Under the pieces are notes generated by a model. That model worked only from the letters and a program-made list of their open reading frames with translations, was not told where the DNA came from and did no database searches. A stretch of DNA of 64,000 bases, taken from assembly GCA_014529385.2 (NCBI GenBank), contig CM043965.1:10428912-10492911 (forward strand). The letters are read 5' to 3'. This document shows positions 10,701 to 23,363 of this stretch, one piece after another. The position numbers and the translations under genes were made by a program. This DNA comes from Adiantum capillus-veneris (Eukaryota; Streptophyta; Polypodiopsida; Polypodiales; Pteridaceae). How positions within the stretch are numbered: the stretch's first letter is position 1; each line of letters opens with the position of its first letter.

Positions 10701-11996
10701 CTTTGTGTACCCAGAGACCCAACTCTAAAGAAGGCCATTCTGTATGAAGCACACGATAGCCCTACATCTGGACATCCAGGTTATGCTAAGACTCTTCATG
10801 CTGTCAGGAGGAGTTATTTTTGGTATGGAATGAAAGGAGACATACTTCGCTATGTGAGACAATGTCTTTCTTGTTAGCGGATAAAAGCTGAAAGGATCAA
10901 GTTACCAGGGCAACTTCAACCTCTTGACATACCCCAGATGAAATGGGAATGCATCAGTATGGACTTTGTTACCGGATTACCTTCTACAGGAGGTTATGAC
11001 TTTGTTTTCGTGGTTGTTGATATGCTCACGAAGGTGGCTCATCTAATACCCGTAAAGACAACCTTTACTGCTTTGGATATTAGCCGGGTATTCATCAAGG
11101 AAATTTTTAGGTTACATGGTTTACCCAAGTGTATCGTCAGTGGATAGAGATGCCAAGTTTACATCAAAATTTTGAACTTCTCTTTTCCAATCTATTGGGT
11201 CACAATTAGCCTTCAATACAGCGTATCATCCGCAGACAGATGGGCAAACTGAAAGAGTTAATCAAGTCATTGAGGACATTCTCAGGGCCTATTGTTCTCA
11301 AGAGCCAAAGAAGTGGTTATAATATCTTCCTTTGGTAGAATACGCTTATAATTCTTTTGAACACAGAAGCATTGGAATGTCACCCTTCAAAGCTCTTTAT
11401 GGGCAGGACTGTTTAGCACCACTGAACTTCTCAGATCCAACCATCAGGGTAGAAGCCTCTAAGAAGATGTTAGAATATATGGAAGCTCAGACTAGAGCTA
11501 TTCGCCAAGACATTCAGGCAGCTCAGGATAGACTTAAGTACTTTGCAGATAAGAACCGTTCGAAAAGAACTTTCAAGGAAGGAGATAAGGTTTTTCTGCA
11601 AGTTCGACCAAAGAAAAGCAACTTAACAATAGGCAGATACAAGAAGCTAAGCCCAAGGTATTGTGGACCATTCGAGATCGTTAAGATTGTGAGTGACCAT
11701 GCCTACAAGCTAAAGTTACCTACAACTTAAAGGTTCATGATGTATTCCACGTCAGCTTACTCAAACCCTACATCCCTAATCCTGATCAATTCTTGGACTT
11801 AGATCAGATAGTCATGCCAGCACAAGGAGTTCTCGAGCTCCAACCAGACTATGTACTTGAAACAAGGGATACGAAGTTACGCAACAGAACAATCACGGAG
11901 CATTTAGTAAAGTGGAAGGATTACCCTGAAGAAGATGCAACTTGGGAGGACGAACCAACGCTCATAAAAGATTACCCAAACACATTCTTGAGATGA
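7784..11996 (+). pseudogene. chromovirus gag-pol polyprotein, decayed
   Basis: The frame appears to begin at ATG 7778, followed at once by TAG, then runs open to 9742. Gag motifs include [10 protein letters not shown]; the zinc knuckle at about 8475-8516 reads [14 protein letters not shown], with the first cysteine replaced by tryptophan. The protease motif [12 protein letters not shown] is at about 8790. RT follows ([26 protein letters not shown]) up to an in-frame TGA at 9740, then VFFDDILIYS with both catalytic aspartates. Frameshifts near 9985 and 10095 flank the RT/RNase H linker. RNase H ([13 protein letters not shown]) ends at TAG 10374. Integrase has the HHCC region (HDSPTSGH, QCLSC), TAG at 10875, SMDFVTGLP, a frameshift near 11147, then [13 protein letters not shown] and TAA near 11321. 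A chromodomain (about 11850-11990: HLVKWKDYPEEDATWEDEP) ends the protein. Cannot encode an active polyprotein. Confidence 0.92.
11850..11995 (+). other. chromodomain at integrase C-terminus
   Basis: The frame 11793-11996 contains LVKWKDYPEEDATWEDEP, the aromatic-rich core of a chromodomain. In chromoviruses this domain can direct integration toward modified histones. It is intact within its own short frame, although cut off from upstream pol by a stop at about 11730. Confidence 0.88.
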
Positions 11997-12013
11997 GGAA
12001 ATCTCAAATTATT

Positions 12014-12027
12014 CACGTTGGGGAGGT
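12014..12027 (+). other. chromovirus polypurine tract
   Basis: A short G-rich tract, TTGGGGAGGT, directly precedes the 3' LTR start TGTAAGG, as expected for the plus-strand primer. Confidence 0.7.
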
Positions 12028-14819
12028 TGTAAGGTCTCTAACCCCGACCAAAAAGAGCACCATTCTAACATGGAATGAACATAATGGAAAAAGTTACTAT
12101 TTTTAGCAGTTTTCCAAATTCTGTCAGTGCCATAATGTTTAGAATGTTATCAAGCTTCCAAAAGTGAAATAAAATAATTTTTGTGAAAAATTTCCAAAAA
12201 TAGTAAGTTTTTGGTCACCCGACCCGTCTAGTTTTGACCGTCTCGAAAATCTGCACCCGTACCCCGAATTTTAAAAAAAAAACATTTTCGGACCCTGGGG
12301 GCTGCTAAATATGGTGGGTACTCGAACAAATACACCTTAGTTAGAGCTTAGTATAGCAATTTACGGCATTAAATTCTGACTCGTATGGCCCGTTTTAGCC
12401 TAAAACCAAAATTTCCTAAGGTTGTGCGGGGAGGCATCGGGGCTCGAGGTTGTGTGGGAACAAGTCCCATGCCACTCAGAGCTTGCTTTAGCAGCTAGGG
12501 GGCGCCTTCTCATGACTAGGGAGTTGTGGGAGAGTTACCATGCTTGAGAGAGAGTGTGAGAGTCAGTTACACTAGCTAACTGGACACTTGGTAGGCATGT
12601 AACTGGACTTGCCATGCATGAGTTGAGTAGCTCTCAAATGCATATAGTAAGCAAGGTCGATTTTCAGCATGGGAGGGCCTATTTAAGAGTGTGCTCACAC
12701 ACACACACACACACACACACATATGCTCACACACCCACTCAATACACACACTTACACACACACCTTGGGGAGGTGCTATCGACACACATAGTTTTTGGAG
12801 AAGAAGCAAAGGAGGGAAGTGTTGCCCGATTCTCATCTCGAGGACTCCATTGGATCAGAAATTTGAGTAGATTTCAGCCCCTAATCACAATAATATCAAT
12901 TTATTTTATGCTTTGCTTCAAATCTCTTTATCATTCTCCTAATCTCGCAACTATTATGCTTAATCATAGCTAAATTACTCAATAGCTGCTCTCTAATTCT
13001 CCATATCATTAGTCTACTACATAATTCTTAATCTAATTGTTAATTATGCAAGCAATTAACCTCTCCTAATCATAAATTAATGCATGATTAGTAAGAAGAA
13101 ATCTCCTACTAGTCATCATAGTAAATAATTGTCAAGCCGGTAATGATGTGGAATTGGTCAATTTCATCCTATTATCACACAATGTTTGAGTAATGAAGTT
13201 AGATTCAATCTGTTTACAGATTAGGATGTAATTAAGGGAAATTAATCCGTCATTAATCCACTAGGAAGGGAAAATCCTCTCACCTATGCATATGGTAATT
13301 CTGCATCTCTCTACTTACATTAGAAAGGTAATTGAGCATGTTTAATTCACCCCTCTAGTAATTTAAATAGTAAAAATCTGAAATTCCTAATTACCTAGGC
13401 CAAGTATTTAACTTTAGAGCCAATTCCCATAGAACAAGTAAGGTACTATCCATAAATTACTATGTCTCGAAGGAAATCTAACCCCCTCGTATAGAATGAA
13501 TTGTTCAGTGATTCTAATATGTCATCTTGATTGTTATGGTACTCTCGGACATTAGTTCTTTTTCTCCGAGTTTGTCAATTAAGTAGTGAGTATAAAACGG
13601 CCCCGGTAAAGAGAACTCGCTTCGGTGGTGCCCACAACTACGAGGCGGGAACAAGCAACGTGACCGGGAAAGGGAAAGCTCCCATGGACGACCAAGTACC
13701 GACTATCTCACGGGCCAATGACGAGGAAATGGAGGAGGTAGGTCACATTTTATTCAAGTTTGTTTAATTTAACATTGCATACGATAAGTTAGGAAAGAAC
13801 ATATCCCTAAACATGTTGGAGAAATTCGACGGAAACCTCGGCATTTGAATTCAATTGTATATTAAATTCTAAGTAGGAAAGAATGGTTGATGGATATACT
13901 GTTTGAAATAGGAAAGAATGTCTGCTAGGGAAAATGTAGCTCGGCATGTTCATTCTATTTCCAATGTTGAACTAGTCGTGATCCCCCTACTGATCACGCA
14001 GGGGGCGTCTCGCGATGATTTTGCAATAGCTATAGTTACTAGCTTAGGGCCTCTACCCACGACTTGCTTTCTATGCGGTGGGAACCCACGTCTTGCTTTC
14101 TATGCGGTGGGAATGTCCATGTCATGCGTTCTATGCGGTGGACATACCTAGTTGTATGGGCAGCTAGGCGACAACGGGAGGAGTAAACTCTCGCTGGAGG
14201 GGGGATGTTGTACCTCCAGAACATTGAAATTTTAATGAATAAGTTTGAGTAGAATTTTTACTAGGTTTACTGTCTTGGTGCTGCTTTGCAATACTGGTTG
14301 AAGGGCTGTCTTAACGAACCCTATGAATCGGAATCTAATCAAGGAACTTATATGTTGAACAACCATTGTGGTAGTAATTAGGACACACGAAGAAGTGTGA
14401 GTGTGGGGGTGGAAAGTGGGGGCTTGGCTCAGGTTGCCAATGCCTATGAGAAGGGTGTTCCCGATTGGTTGGGAACTCTCCGTCCCCATAGTGTTATAAA
14501 TCGACACTAGTAATACTCATGGCCCCAAGAGTGGCGAGGTCTCAAGTGTACGTGCCTCTGAAATATGGGGAAAAAGGCACTCGGGATTTCTCTCCTCTTG
14601 GAAGGTGGGTCTTAGGATCGCTAGATAAGTTAAGCACGCTTCCCCTGTGAGGTGGAGCTAGATCTCGTTGCTAGTAGGCTCGAACTCGACTCACTTTGTG
14701 ATGAGAGATCATTCGCTAGATGAACCCTGAATCACTTTGTTTGCTTCCTCTATAGATCTAGTGGCCACCAGGTTTACCATCAGATCCGTCGTTTGAGATG
14801 ACGGGGTGGGGACCTCACA
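12028..14819 (+). repeat. chromovirus 3' LTR
   Basis: A 2792-bp copy of the 5' LTR with the same ends, the same internal AC tract position and the same three-unit repeat. Followed directly by the CCACT duplication at 14820-14824. Confidence 0.93.
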
Positions 14820-14824
14820 CCACT
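14820..14824. repeat. target-site duplication CCACT, right copy
   Basis: Pairs with 4156-4160 and marks the right edge of the chromovirus insertion. Confidence 0.9.
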
Positions 14825-17160
14825 GGCCTCACTTTCTTTGCAGTAGTCTTGTACTTCGTCTCTACCCATGCGTCAACTTCTTTACCCAATTTATCCTCAA
14901 CATGCATAAGTTCCTCGTATATGTTCAACTCTTCATACATTTCCATTGAGTGCACTTTAACAACTTTCGTTCCACTTTGTAACCTGTGTGTATCTTTGCC
15001 ATTGTACAATCACGTAAATTGTCTTTGTTCTTAGCATGGTCAACACATACCATAAAAAACTGAACCGCTTTCTTACCATCTCGGCTCCAACCCTAGCATA
15101 GGCCGAGCCATCATCTAGCACCTTGGTTTCCATTCACACAACCATAATGTAGGGCTGTCCCAAAATCAGTGGGTAGGAGGAGTGCTCCTGTACAAAGAAG
15201 TTTTGCTCATCACAAACATCCCCAATAGTTACCTTGACGTTTGCACATGCACCATAAAGATCGCTTGGAAGCATGTTGGCAGCTTGTAGCCGCCAATCGT
15301 GGTCCACATCAATAGACCACTTCCCCTTCTGGTGCAAACTCTTTGCCATAAGATTGATTTTTGAACTATGGTATATAAGGGCTAAGATCGGCTCCTCAAT
15401 GTCGCCAAGCTTTACCACATTTCAATCGTTGCTCTTGCCCAATGAGTCCTTGAAAAATGACTCGTGGGTATATTTTTGTCGTCTTCACCGTCATTGAAAT
15501 GCACGTTTCTTACCTCGGGTGCAATCGGGTTTGAAACTACCACAGACCTCAACTCTTCTTCTTCAAGATCTGCCTAATATTCTTCGTAATCATCCAGAAT
15601 TGCTTCAATGTGTCGAATCATCTGGCGCTTAACTAATTCTGGCTCTTGCTCACTCTATCGCTTCCTTTTGATAATATCGATGATCTCTTCCTGGAAATCA
15701 CGCTTGGAAATTCCCAAAATATCACCCAATGTGAGCTCCACTTTATTATTCAGGATACGCTCTTCGAAAACCTTCTTTAGATCTATAGCCAATTCAATAT
15801 TAGATTTAAGCTTATACGAGGGTCCCTTGGGCTTATTTTTCTTTTTGTCCTTTCATGCCTCCTCCATAACCACTTCGGGAGCGGGCTTAGGAGCAGGCCC
15901 TTCTTCTTTCTTGCTGTAGGATCTCATTGCCCTTTTTGATGTCCCAACAACATCTTCATCCCTTTTCCTCTTCTCTTCCACCATAGCCTCATTCGCTTGG
16001 GACTTAGCAATAAATGCATATACTGAGAGAGAATCTACTGGATCTATCCACCCTTCATTATCTCCCTTCCCGTTGACCTGCAGTCCATACATAGCAAGCA
16101 ACATTATGTTGCATCTCTTCCACTAACTTTTTCATACCGCCCCTGCCAGAGTTTAAGCGGAGCATTTCACTTGTTGCCTTCAGATGAATCTTTTTGACTT
16201 TCTAGAAGACCACATTTCTCTTGTAAGATTCATCAAATTCATCACACTCCTTCACATACCTATGTTCTTCACTATCGTACCACATGCATCAATTATCCGA
16301 ACCTTTGTGTGGTGGTTGCTCCTTAGGCTCAGAAGTAGACCCCTTTGCAGCTAATCCTTCAAATTTTACAGTTTTGAAATTCAAATTTAACTCTTGAATA
16401 CCTTTCACCAATTTATCGAGAACCGGCTTCTCCACTTTGGGTATTGTTAGGGATGATATCTCCTTAGTTTCCTCTTCCACAACATCCATGACATCGACCA
16501 CAATTAGCTTGTCAACCCTCATTACCGTTTCACGATCATATTCACCGCTTCAATGACTATCTTCCAATCAAACGTTAAGCCCAATTCAGATGCTGAATCT
16601 TCCAGCAATTGTACCAACTCTTCTGAATCCGCATATCAACAGCCTGAATAAACAATTCAACCTTCTGATCCTTTATCAAATGCTGCTTTGACGAGGATAA
16701 CTGGTCAAATTTTTTCTCTAATTCCCGTAACAGCTCTCGTGCAGACAAGTTTTTGTTCTTCTACACCCACTTCATGAAGCTCTGCCTAGTTACCCTCAGA
16801 GAATCTTTGAGAAATTATTCCTCTTGCAGTGCCCTCTTGAACTCTTGCCAATCTAGTACATGAGCCGCTTGAATGTCTTTAATCCGAGCTCTAAGTTCAG
16901 GTACTGCAATTATGTGAAACCCTTCAATTGCATTTCGATCATCAATCCCATTATCTTCCATTGCCTGCTCATAGATATTGCAAAATTTGCTAATATCTCG
17001 GCCTTCAAATCGTTGTAGTTTATCTGTAACTATCTGCCGAGCTCTATGAATCCGCTCTTGCAAATTATGTTATTGTTGGGCAACATGTTGTTGCTGCATA
17101 TAAGTCGCAAATTGTTGCATCATCTGCTGCATGATGGCTGCCTCCTACGGTGTAGACATC
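14825..17160 (-). pseudogene. gypsy element A gag-protease half
   Basis: Minus-strand frames give a gypsy gag-pro precursor. The gag start is near 17160 (MSTP, a stop, then EAAIMQQMMQQFATYMQQQ), continuing into HRARQIVTDKLQRFEGRDIS. Charged linker pieces lie at 16289-16522 and 15853-16104. A retropepsin-like domain at 15134-15418 reads ILALIYHSSKINLMAKSLH and ends SYPLILGQPYI; the catalytic Asp-Ser/Thr-Gly is degraded to YHSS. The frame ends KKVRPV at the CCACT insertion point and resumes in the pol remnant at 4155. Several stops and frameshifts break it. Confidence 0.85.
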
Positions 17161-18059
<899 letters not shown>

Positions 18060-18425
18060 CCTACATTAGCATACATGCTAACCAAAGCAATGCCAAGCAC
18101 AATGTTATGTCGCAATAAACCTTGTGCAAGGATCTTATCACGGATTTCTTCACCCTTCTCAATTTATCTTTCCACAAGCTTTCTAAATGCAAGCATACAT
18201 AACTTTGTTTGGAGAGTGTCCCTCTTGTTGTATACATTCAAAACAACAAAGAGTATCCTCACTTTGCTCTTGATGTGCATATGATGCAATTAGAGTTGTC
18301 CAAGGGAAAACATTACGGACGGAGAGACTCTCAAGAACCTTCTTTGCTTTTGTGAGAGCTTGACACTTGGCATACATGTCAATCAAAGTAGTGCCAAGCA
18401 TAGTTTTCCATCCCGACAATCGCCA
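18060..18425 (-). pseudogene. PPR gene fragment
   Basis: The minus strand encodes about three pentatricopeptide repeats of the PLS type: LGTTLIDMYAKCQALTKAKK, then VFPWTTLIASYAHQEQSEDT and EGHSPNKVMYACI, then after a frame break a piece resembling a further repeat (NIVLGIALVSMYAN). It has no start, no downstream editing domain and is bounded by unrelated sequence. It is a relic of a PPR gene like the intact one at 42.5-44.8 kb, probably moved with a transposon or left by a deletion. Confidence 0.8.
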
Positions 18426-18956
18426 CCGTTAGTGTACTACAAGAGATGGCATTCTGACCAAGGCGACCAAAGTGGTACAGAACTGCCCCCCTACAAAACT
18501 TAAATTGTCAATATCTTGGCCAACAAAGCTCCGATTGTTGATCTAAAAAGATTGAAGCACTCCACAAAGTGAGCTCTTCAATCCCATGTATTTACTTCAT
18601 CCCTGAACCCTCATCTGCAATTGCCCAATCTGGTACAAATCTGCAATCAATCCTAACTTCAAGCTGGCATAACTTCTTCCCCATAGCTCCAATTGACAAG
18701 CGGTAAAGACATGCATGTAGAGCACCGTGAACACGACAATTCTAATCTATAAAATCTCATTGTTTGTGACTTTAGATATACCCACTTTAAGCATTAAAAA
18801 CACAGGCTTTGGCCCCTTAAAGCCACATCTGGCATACATAAAGCTTAAAACTAGCTTGTTATCAAGCCATGATCACTGATCAATCAAGTAGACTTCAATC
18901 AAGCACAATGTGCATCCTTATGATAATTTTCCCATCATGAAAGCGGAGCTGCACGA
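18426..18956. other. intergenic or LTR-like sequence, no gene
   Basis: No coding sequence recognised. The last 13 bases before the truncated copia pol (AGCGGAGCTGCAC region) match the end of the LTR at 2781-2793, so an LTR end of the A family may abut copia here. Confidence 0.35.
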
Positions 18957-21286
18957 AGTTGAACAAGTTCCATGTCCTCAGTGGCTACTAGTCCAAGCAC
19001 ACGATGCAATGTAGTCATCTCGGGTACCAGAGAGAAAATCTCATCAAAGTCCATGACTCTCTTCTCAGCGGCTTGGATCCTTTGCAACCAATCTAGCCTT
19101 ATACTTAGGCTCAAAATATTTTACCATGTACTTCTTATACACCCATTTGCAAGGCAAGGCTTGTTTGCCCTTTGGAAACTCTATCAGTTCCCAAGTTTCA
19201 TTCACCATAATCCAGTTATACTCAAATTGCATTGCCTGCTCCCACTTGACGCTATCTTCCCTCTCAATAGCCGCTTGGTAGCAAGTTGGCGCTCTGTAGT
19301 CAGTGACCAATAGATAGTCTAATCCTGGCTGAAATGCTCCAAGAGGCACGAGATACACGTGTAGATATCCTCACTGCTTGATGACTAGACTCTGCTTTCT
19401 TAGGAGCATCACTAGTTCTCTTTGGAGCATTACTAGCAGTAGGTACATCGCTAGTAAACTGAGCTATTTGCATGACTGGACTTGAGACTGCATCCTTGAA
19501 TCTCACTCTAAGATATTCAACCTCTTTCATGAGTTGTCTATGCATCTTTAATTCATTAAAGATCACTTGTGAGCTATGGATAACTCTCTGAGATTTCATG
19601 TGCTATTGACGATAACCCATCTGACCATCTGCATTATAGCCAATGAAGATGCATTTTTGTGACTTGGGTTCTAGCTTCTTTCTAATATCTTTAGGCACAT
19701 GTAAGAATGCCTCACTTCGAAACACACATAATCTGTCATAATTAGGCTTCTTGCCTATCCACATCTCCTACAAAATCTTATAGTTCAATGGTGTACTAAG
19801 CGACCTATTGATTATGTGCACCGCTGTCATAATAGCCTCTCCCCAAATCTCTTGTGGTAAATTTTCCATAGATAGCATTGAAGTGACCCACCCTCCTAAA
19901 TAGTCCTATTCATGCACTCAGTAACTCCATTCTGAGTACGTGTGTACGACATAGTAAACTGCCTTCTATTGCCTTGTTTGTTATAGAAGTCCTTAAACTT
20001 AGTGGATACATATTCGCCCCCATTGTCAGTGCACAAAGCCTTCAACATCTTGCATGAATGGTTCTTGACCATAGATAAGAACTTCTAGAAGACACTAAAA
20101 ACTTTGTCTTTCCTCTTCAAGAGGTAGACCCACACCTTTTGAGTAGAGTCATATATGAATGTCGGGAAATATAATGCCCTCCTAGAGACTTATGTGGCAT
20201 AGGCCCACATAGGTCACTATGAACCAAATCTAGAGGATTTCCTAACTTTCTATCCAATGGAAGAGTGGTAAGTCTAGTTTGTTTTCCATATATACAATGC
20301 TCACACAAACTAAAATTAAAATAGTTTGACACAAGGATATAGCCAAAACGCTATAACTTCTTCATTCCCTTCTGACTCATATGACCATGCCGGCTATGCC
20401 ACAACTCTAAAAAGAAGACAAATAGAAGGAATATAATGAGCTAGACTTTTGGTCTTGAGCAGGACCAAGTTACCTTTTCTGGTTGTCCAAGAACCATTGC
20501 CAAACATTGTAGTGTATGTAAGAACATCAAGTTGTCCTATTGAAACCAAGACTTTCGTTACTTTTGGCACATGTCTAGCATCTCATAGCATGAAGTCGAT
20601 ACCATTATGCATACGCAAATTCACATCTCCAATGCCACATATCTCAAGTTGATGAGAATCACCCAACTTAACTGAAGGACATAGCTAGAGAACCACTCCT
20701 TGTGAGGAGTAACATAAAAATTGGCATACGAATCAATAATCCAATTCTACATATAGCATTCATCAAGAGTTAACAATGCCTCTGGACTCAATTTATAAGT
20801 GAAAACTTGTACATATGACTCCTACGGCACGTCAAGAACAACATCAATATGTGAAGACTCATCGACATTGAGCTCTTTGATCTTCACATCGCTCTTAAGA
20901 GGTGTAGAACTTACGACAATGGCTTTACCCTTCTCTCTTTGCAATAAACGACAATCCTTTTTCATGTGTCCTTTCTGGTGACAATGGTAGTATTCAATTT
21001 ACTCATGCAACGTCTGCGGATCTTGCTACGGGCATTCTTGCGATCCTGAGAACGACCACAATTTTGATTACAATCTCTTTGCTTCGTGAGCAAAGTACTA
21101 GTAACATAACTAAAAATAAGCTTGGCCTTAGGGACATAGTTACTAATGGCAGTGTTAAATGTACCATGATGCATGCAAAGAGCATAGCAAGAAAAGGGTT
21201 TTCATTTCATCATCAAAATCAAGCCCCTTCGATGTCAACTAAGTAAACATATTGTTAAACTCATTCAAGTGTGAACTCACTGCTAC
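18957..21286 (-). pseudogene. copia element D gag end, protease, integrase and partial RT
   Basis: From right to left on the minus strand: gag C-terminal part (HLNEFNNMFT, LTSKGLDFDDEMKTLFL), a protease-region stretch (20430-20760: VTKVLVSIGQLDVLT), the gag-pre-integrase zinc region (CEHCIYGKQTRLTTL at about 20250), integrase (LDLVHSDLCGPMPHKSLGG; CTDNGGEYVSTKFKDFYN; YTRTQNGVTECMNR), and RT (ALPCKWVYKKYMVKYFEPKY, then LVATEDMELVQL). The sequence ends after LVQL at 18957, before the RT catalytic core. Many stops and frameshifts; not functional. Confidence 0.88.
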
Positions 21287-21291
21287 CTTCT
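21287..21291. repeat. target-site duplication CTTCT, left copy
   Basis: CTTCT precedes the copia derivative and recurs at 24920-24924 after it, in the middle of copia D gag. Confidence 0.9.
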
Positions 21292-21494
21292 TGAAGGGGA
21301 TCGGGGAGCACCACAGACGGAGAGTGAGAGAGAGAGAGAGAGAGAAGGAGACACACACGATGTGGGTGGGGGGGTGGGGAGACTCCAAGAGTGAGGAGTC
21401 CCCCTATACACTTATGCTATGTATAAGGTATACAAGTCAGTGGGCGCCCAGACTCTGGGTGGCCGGGAAAGGCACAGACGCCTATACCCCAACA
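21292..21494 (-). repeat. LTR (3') of copia derivative copy 1
   Basis: On the minus strand runs TGTTGGGGTATAGGC to CCGATCCCCTTCA. It contains a short GA tract. 203 bp here versus 192 bp in the partner LTR, mainly small indels. Confidence 0.92.
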
Positions 21495-21505
21495 ACCTCC
21501 CACTT
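21495..21505 (-). other. polypurine tract of copia derivative
   Basis: AAGTGGGAGGT on the minus strand directly before the LTR start TGTTGGGG. The identical tract precedes the 3' LTR of copy 2 at 50328-50338. Confidence 0.85.
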
Positions 21506-21573
21506 AAAGGCGACTGTGCCTTTAAGCAAGAGAACCTAGTCTAAAGACTACAAAAGGTGAGAGAAAACCGCTC

Positions 21574-23010
21574 TCAACCTATGCCCAATGGCTGGCTGTG
21601 ATCGTGTGCATCCGGCTGTCCTGCTCCCGTGTAAGTCCATACACCACCAGACGTACCGCACACGTACTGCAAGTATGTACGCAATACCTGCATATCTCCC
21701 TCGTGCACTATGCCAACATCAGTCAACAAACGACTGACAACCCCAACTGCAAATTCTCCCACTAAAGCTGCTATGTCGGGCCTCGAGATTAGCATCTCGT
21801 ACATGAGGACACCGAACGTTGATGCAACCCTGGAAACCTCTGCCACCTCCAACTCAGAACTCAACTCATGGCAATCCTGTCCCCTATCATAGAGACCATG
21901 GCACTCTGACTCCGAGCTCTGGAGTGACTCCTCGTGCCCACCACATATCACATGTGTACCAAGAGTATCCATCTGTCCTGAATCTGCATCAAGCTCTGGC
22001 ATAAGCATATCAAGAAATGACTCCACAATAGTCGACATCTCAACATCCATGTGAGTCATCTCTATCATCACCTCTGATGACTCATCCTGCTGTGACTCAC
22101 TAGAGCTGTCCCGCTCTACCTGTGCATCCGTAGACGTAACCTGCACAACAAGGTCACTACTCTGCACTCCATGCAAAGCATCCTGCAACCCACAAGCAAA
22201 AGAGACTCGCCTGCTCTCTCGCTCTCTACCTGGCTGCATGATCACAGAGACAACACCGTCTCTCCCGTGATCCACATACAATGGGTAACCTGTACCACTC
22301 CTGGCACCTCTCGCAATCACTAGCGAACCCAAATGCATCACAAAATCTCGCTCTCGTAGCGAAATCTGACATCCACAATCTCTAAGCTGACCAATCGAGA
22401 TCAAAATCACTGTCAAATCTGGTACATAGCGCACATGTCGTAACAAGTAAGATGCACCACTCGGTAATGACAATCTCACATCTCCTGCACCTGCTATCGC
22501 ATGCACCGATCCATCGGTCAAACGTACACTACCAAGCATCCCGCTAGAATAGCTACAAAACCATGCACGATGCGGCGTGACATGAAACATAGCATCTGCG
22601 TCTAGCAACCACTGCAAAGGGAGTGCACTATCCACATGTATAGCATCTCGTGCATAGCTCGAGGTAAAAGTGACATCCCCGTCACTAGTATACTCCGACA
22701 CTACATCTGCCTCAACTGTCAAAGCAACTGAGTCCATGGCATCACTACATACATCTCTGAGACTGCCATGTCTCCTACGATGTCGCATACGACGAAAACA
22801 ACACCGTCTAACGTGTCCAGAATGACCACAATACCAACATGTCACCTGTCGGCGTGCTCGTGAATGTACATGTCTCACACGAGTCCGTGATGACTCAGAT
22901 CTATCATACATATCATGTAATCTGCGCCAAAGTGCTCTCGAAGTAGTCTCATACATAACAAGAGCATATACAGATTCCGCAAGGTGCAAAGAGAGCGTAG
23001 ATAGTGCCAT
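21574..23010 (-). CDS. 478-aa fused gag-protease-RNase H-like ORF of copia derivative
   Basis: Open for 478 codons from ATG at 23010. Residues 1-40 resemble the middle of copia gag (SLHLAESVYALV). Residues 58-71 form a zinc knuckle, C58-x2-C61-x4-H66-x4-C71. Around residue 137 comes a copia protease-like motif (WLLDADAMFHVTPH), where the usual Asp-Ser-Gly reads Asp-Ala-Asp, so proteolysis is doubtful. A protease-to-pre-integrase stretch follows (VILISIGQLRDCGCQ). Then a serine/acid-rich linker replaces integrase and RT. Residues about 395-478 match the start of copia RNase H (FGVLMYEMLISRPDIA, VGVVSRLL). The gag N-terminus lies upstream (to 23200) but is cut off by one TGA near 23088 and a frameshift near 23035. 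The start codon is simply the first in this frame; the native product may have begun at about 23200. Confidence 0.75.
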   Translation of the reverse strand: MALSTLSLHLAESVYALVMYETTSRALWRRLHDMYDRSESSRTRVRHVHSRARRQVTCWYCGHSGHVRRCCFRRMRHRRRHGSLRDVCSDAMDSVALTVEADVVSEYTSDGDVTFTSSYARDAIHVDSALPLQWLLDADAMFHVTPHRAWFCSYSSGMLGSVRLTDGSVHAIAGAGDVRLSLPSGASYLLRHVRYVPDLTVILISIGQLRDCGCQISLRERDFVMHLGSLVIARGARSGTGYPLYVDHGRDGVVSVIMQPGRERESRRVSFACGLQDALHGVQSSDLVVQVTSTDAQVERDSSSESQQDESSEVMIEMTHMDVEMSTIVESFLDMLMPELDADSGQMDTLGTHVICGGHEESLQSSESECHGLYDRGQDCHELSSELEVAEVSRVASTFGVLMYEMLISRPDIAALVGEFAVGVVSRLLTDVGIVHEGDMQVLRTYLQYVCGTSGGVWTYTGAGQPDAHDHSQPLGIG

Positions 23011-23087
23011 CTCCTCTAGCTCCTGCCACTGATCGCAGACATGTTTGAAGGTCTACCTACATCACCACTCAATGGTCGATGCAAACC

Positions 23088-23200
23088 TCACCGTGTCAAT
23101 GCATCAAGCATACACTCTCTCCATGCCGCAAAGTTTGACCCATCAAACACGCGCATCTGTGAGAGGTCACAATCTAATCGATCATCTGTCTCTGCCATGA
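23088..23200 (-). pseudogene. gag N-terminus of copia derivative
   Basis: Minus-strand frame from an ATG near 23200 (MAETDDRLDCDLSQMRVFDG, then NFAAWRECMLDALTR) is a copia gag start (UBN2-like). It ends at TGA 23088 and would join the 478-codon ORF after one frameshift. A hydrophobic stretch in frame upstream (to 23363) is conserved with copy 2 but is probably leader. Confidence 0.7.
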
Positions 23201-23363
23201 GCACAATGTAGCAAACTAGAAAGCAAAGCCACCTCACCAACAACACCTGGAAACTGTCTACAAATATGGCCAGAAACACAATGTAAAACCTGTGAGACAC
23301 ACTCCAAAATAGAGCTCCCGCAATGTCAATACAAACCTTGCATGCTCTAGTATCACACTGCAA

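Larger units (their letters stand above)
4161..14819 (+). mobile_element. full-length Ty3/gypsy chromovirus with 2.8-kb LTRs
   Basis: A structurally complete, coding-decayed LTR retrotransposon: 5' LTR 4161-6944, primer-binding site 6947-6958, leader, gag-pol 7784-11996 ending in a chromodomain, purine tract, 3' LTR 12028-14819, flanked by CCACT. The order gag, protease, RT, RNase H, integrase, chromodomain places it in the chromovirus branch of Ty3/gypsy. It sits inside gypsy A, and excising it with one CCACT makes A's protein read through without a break (KKVRPV then ANPLP). The two LTRs are clearly alike but carry scattered substitutions, so the insertion is not recent. Confidence 0.93.
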
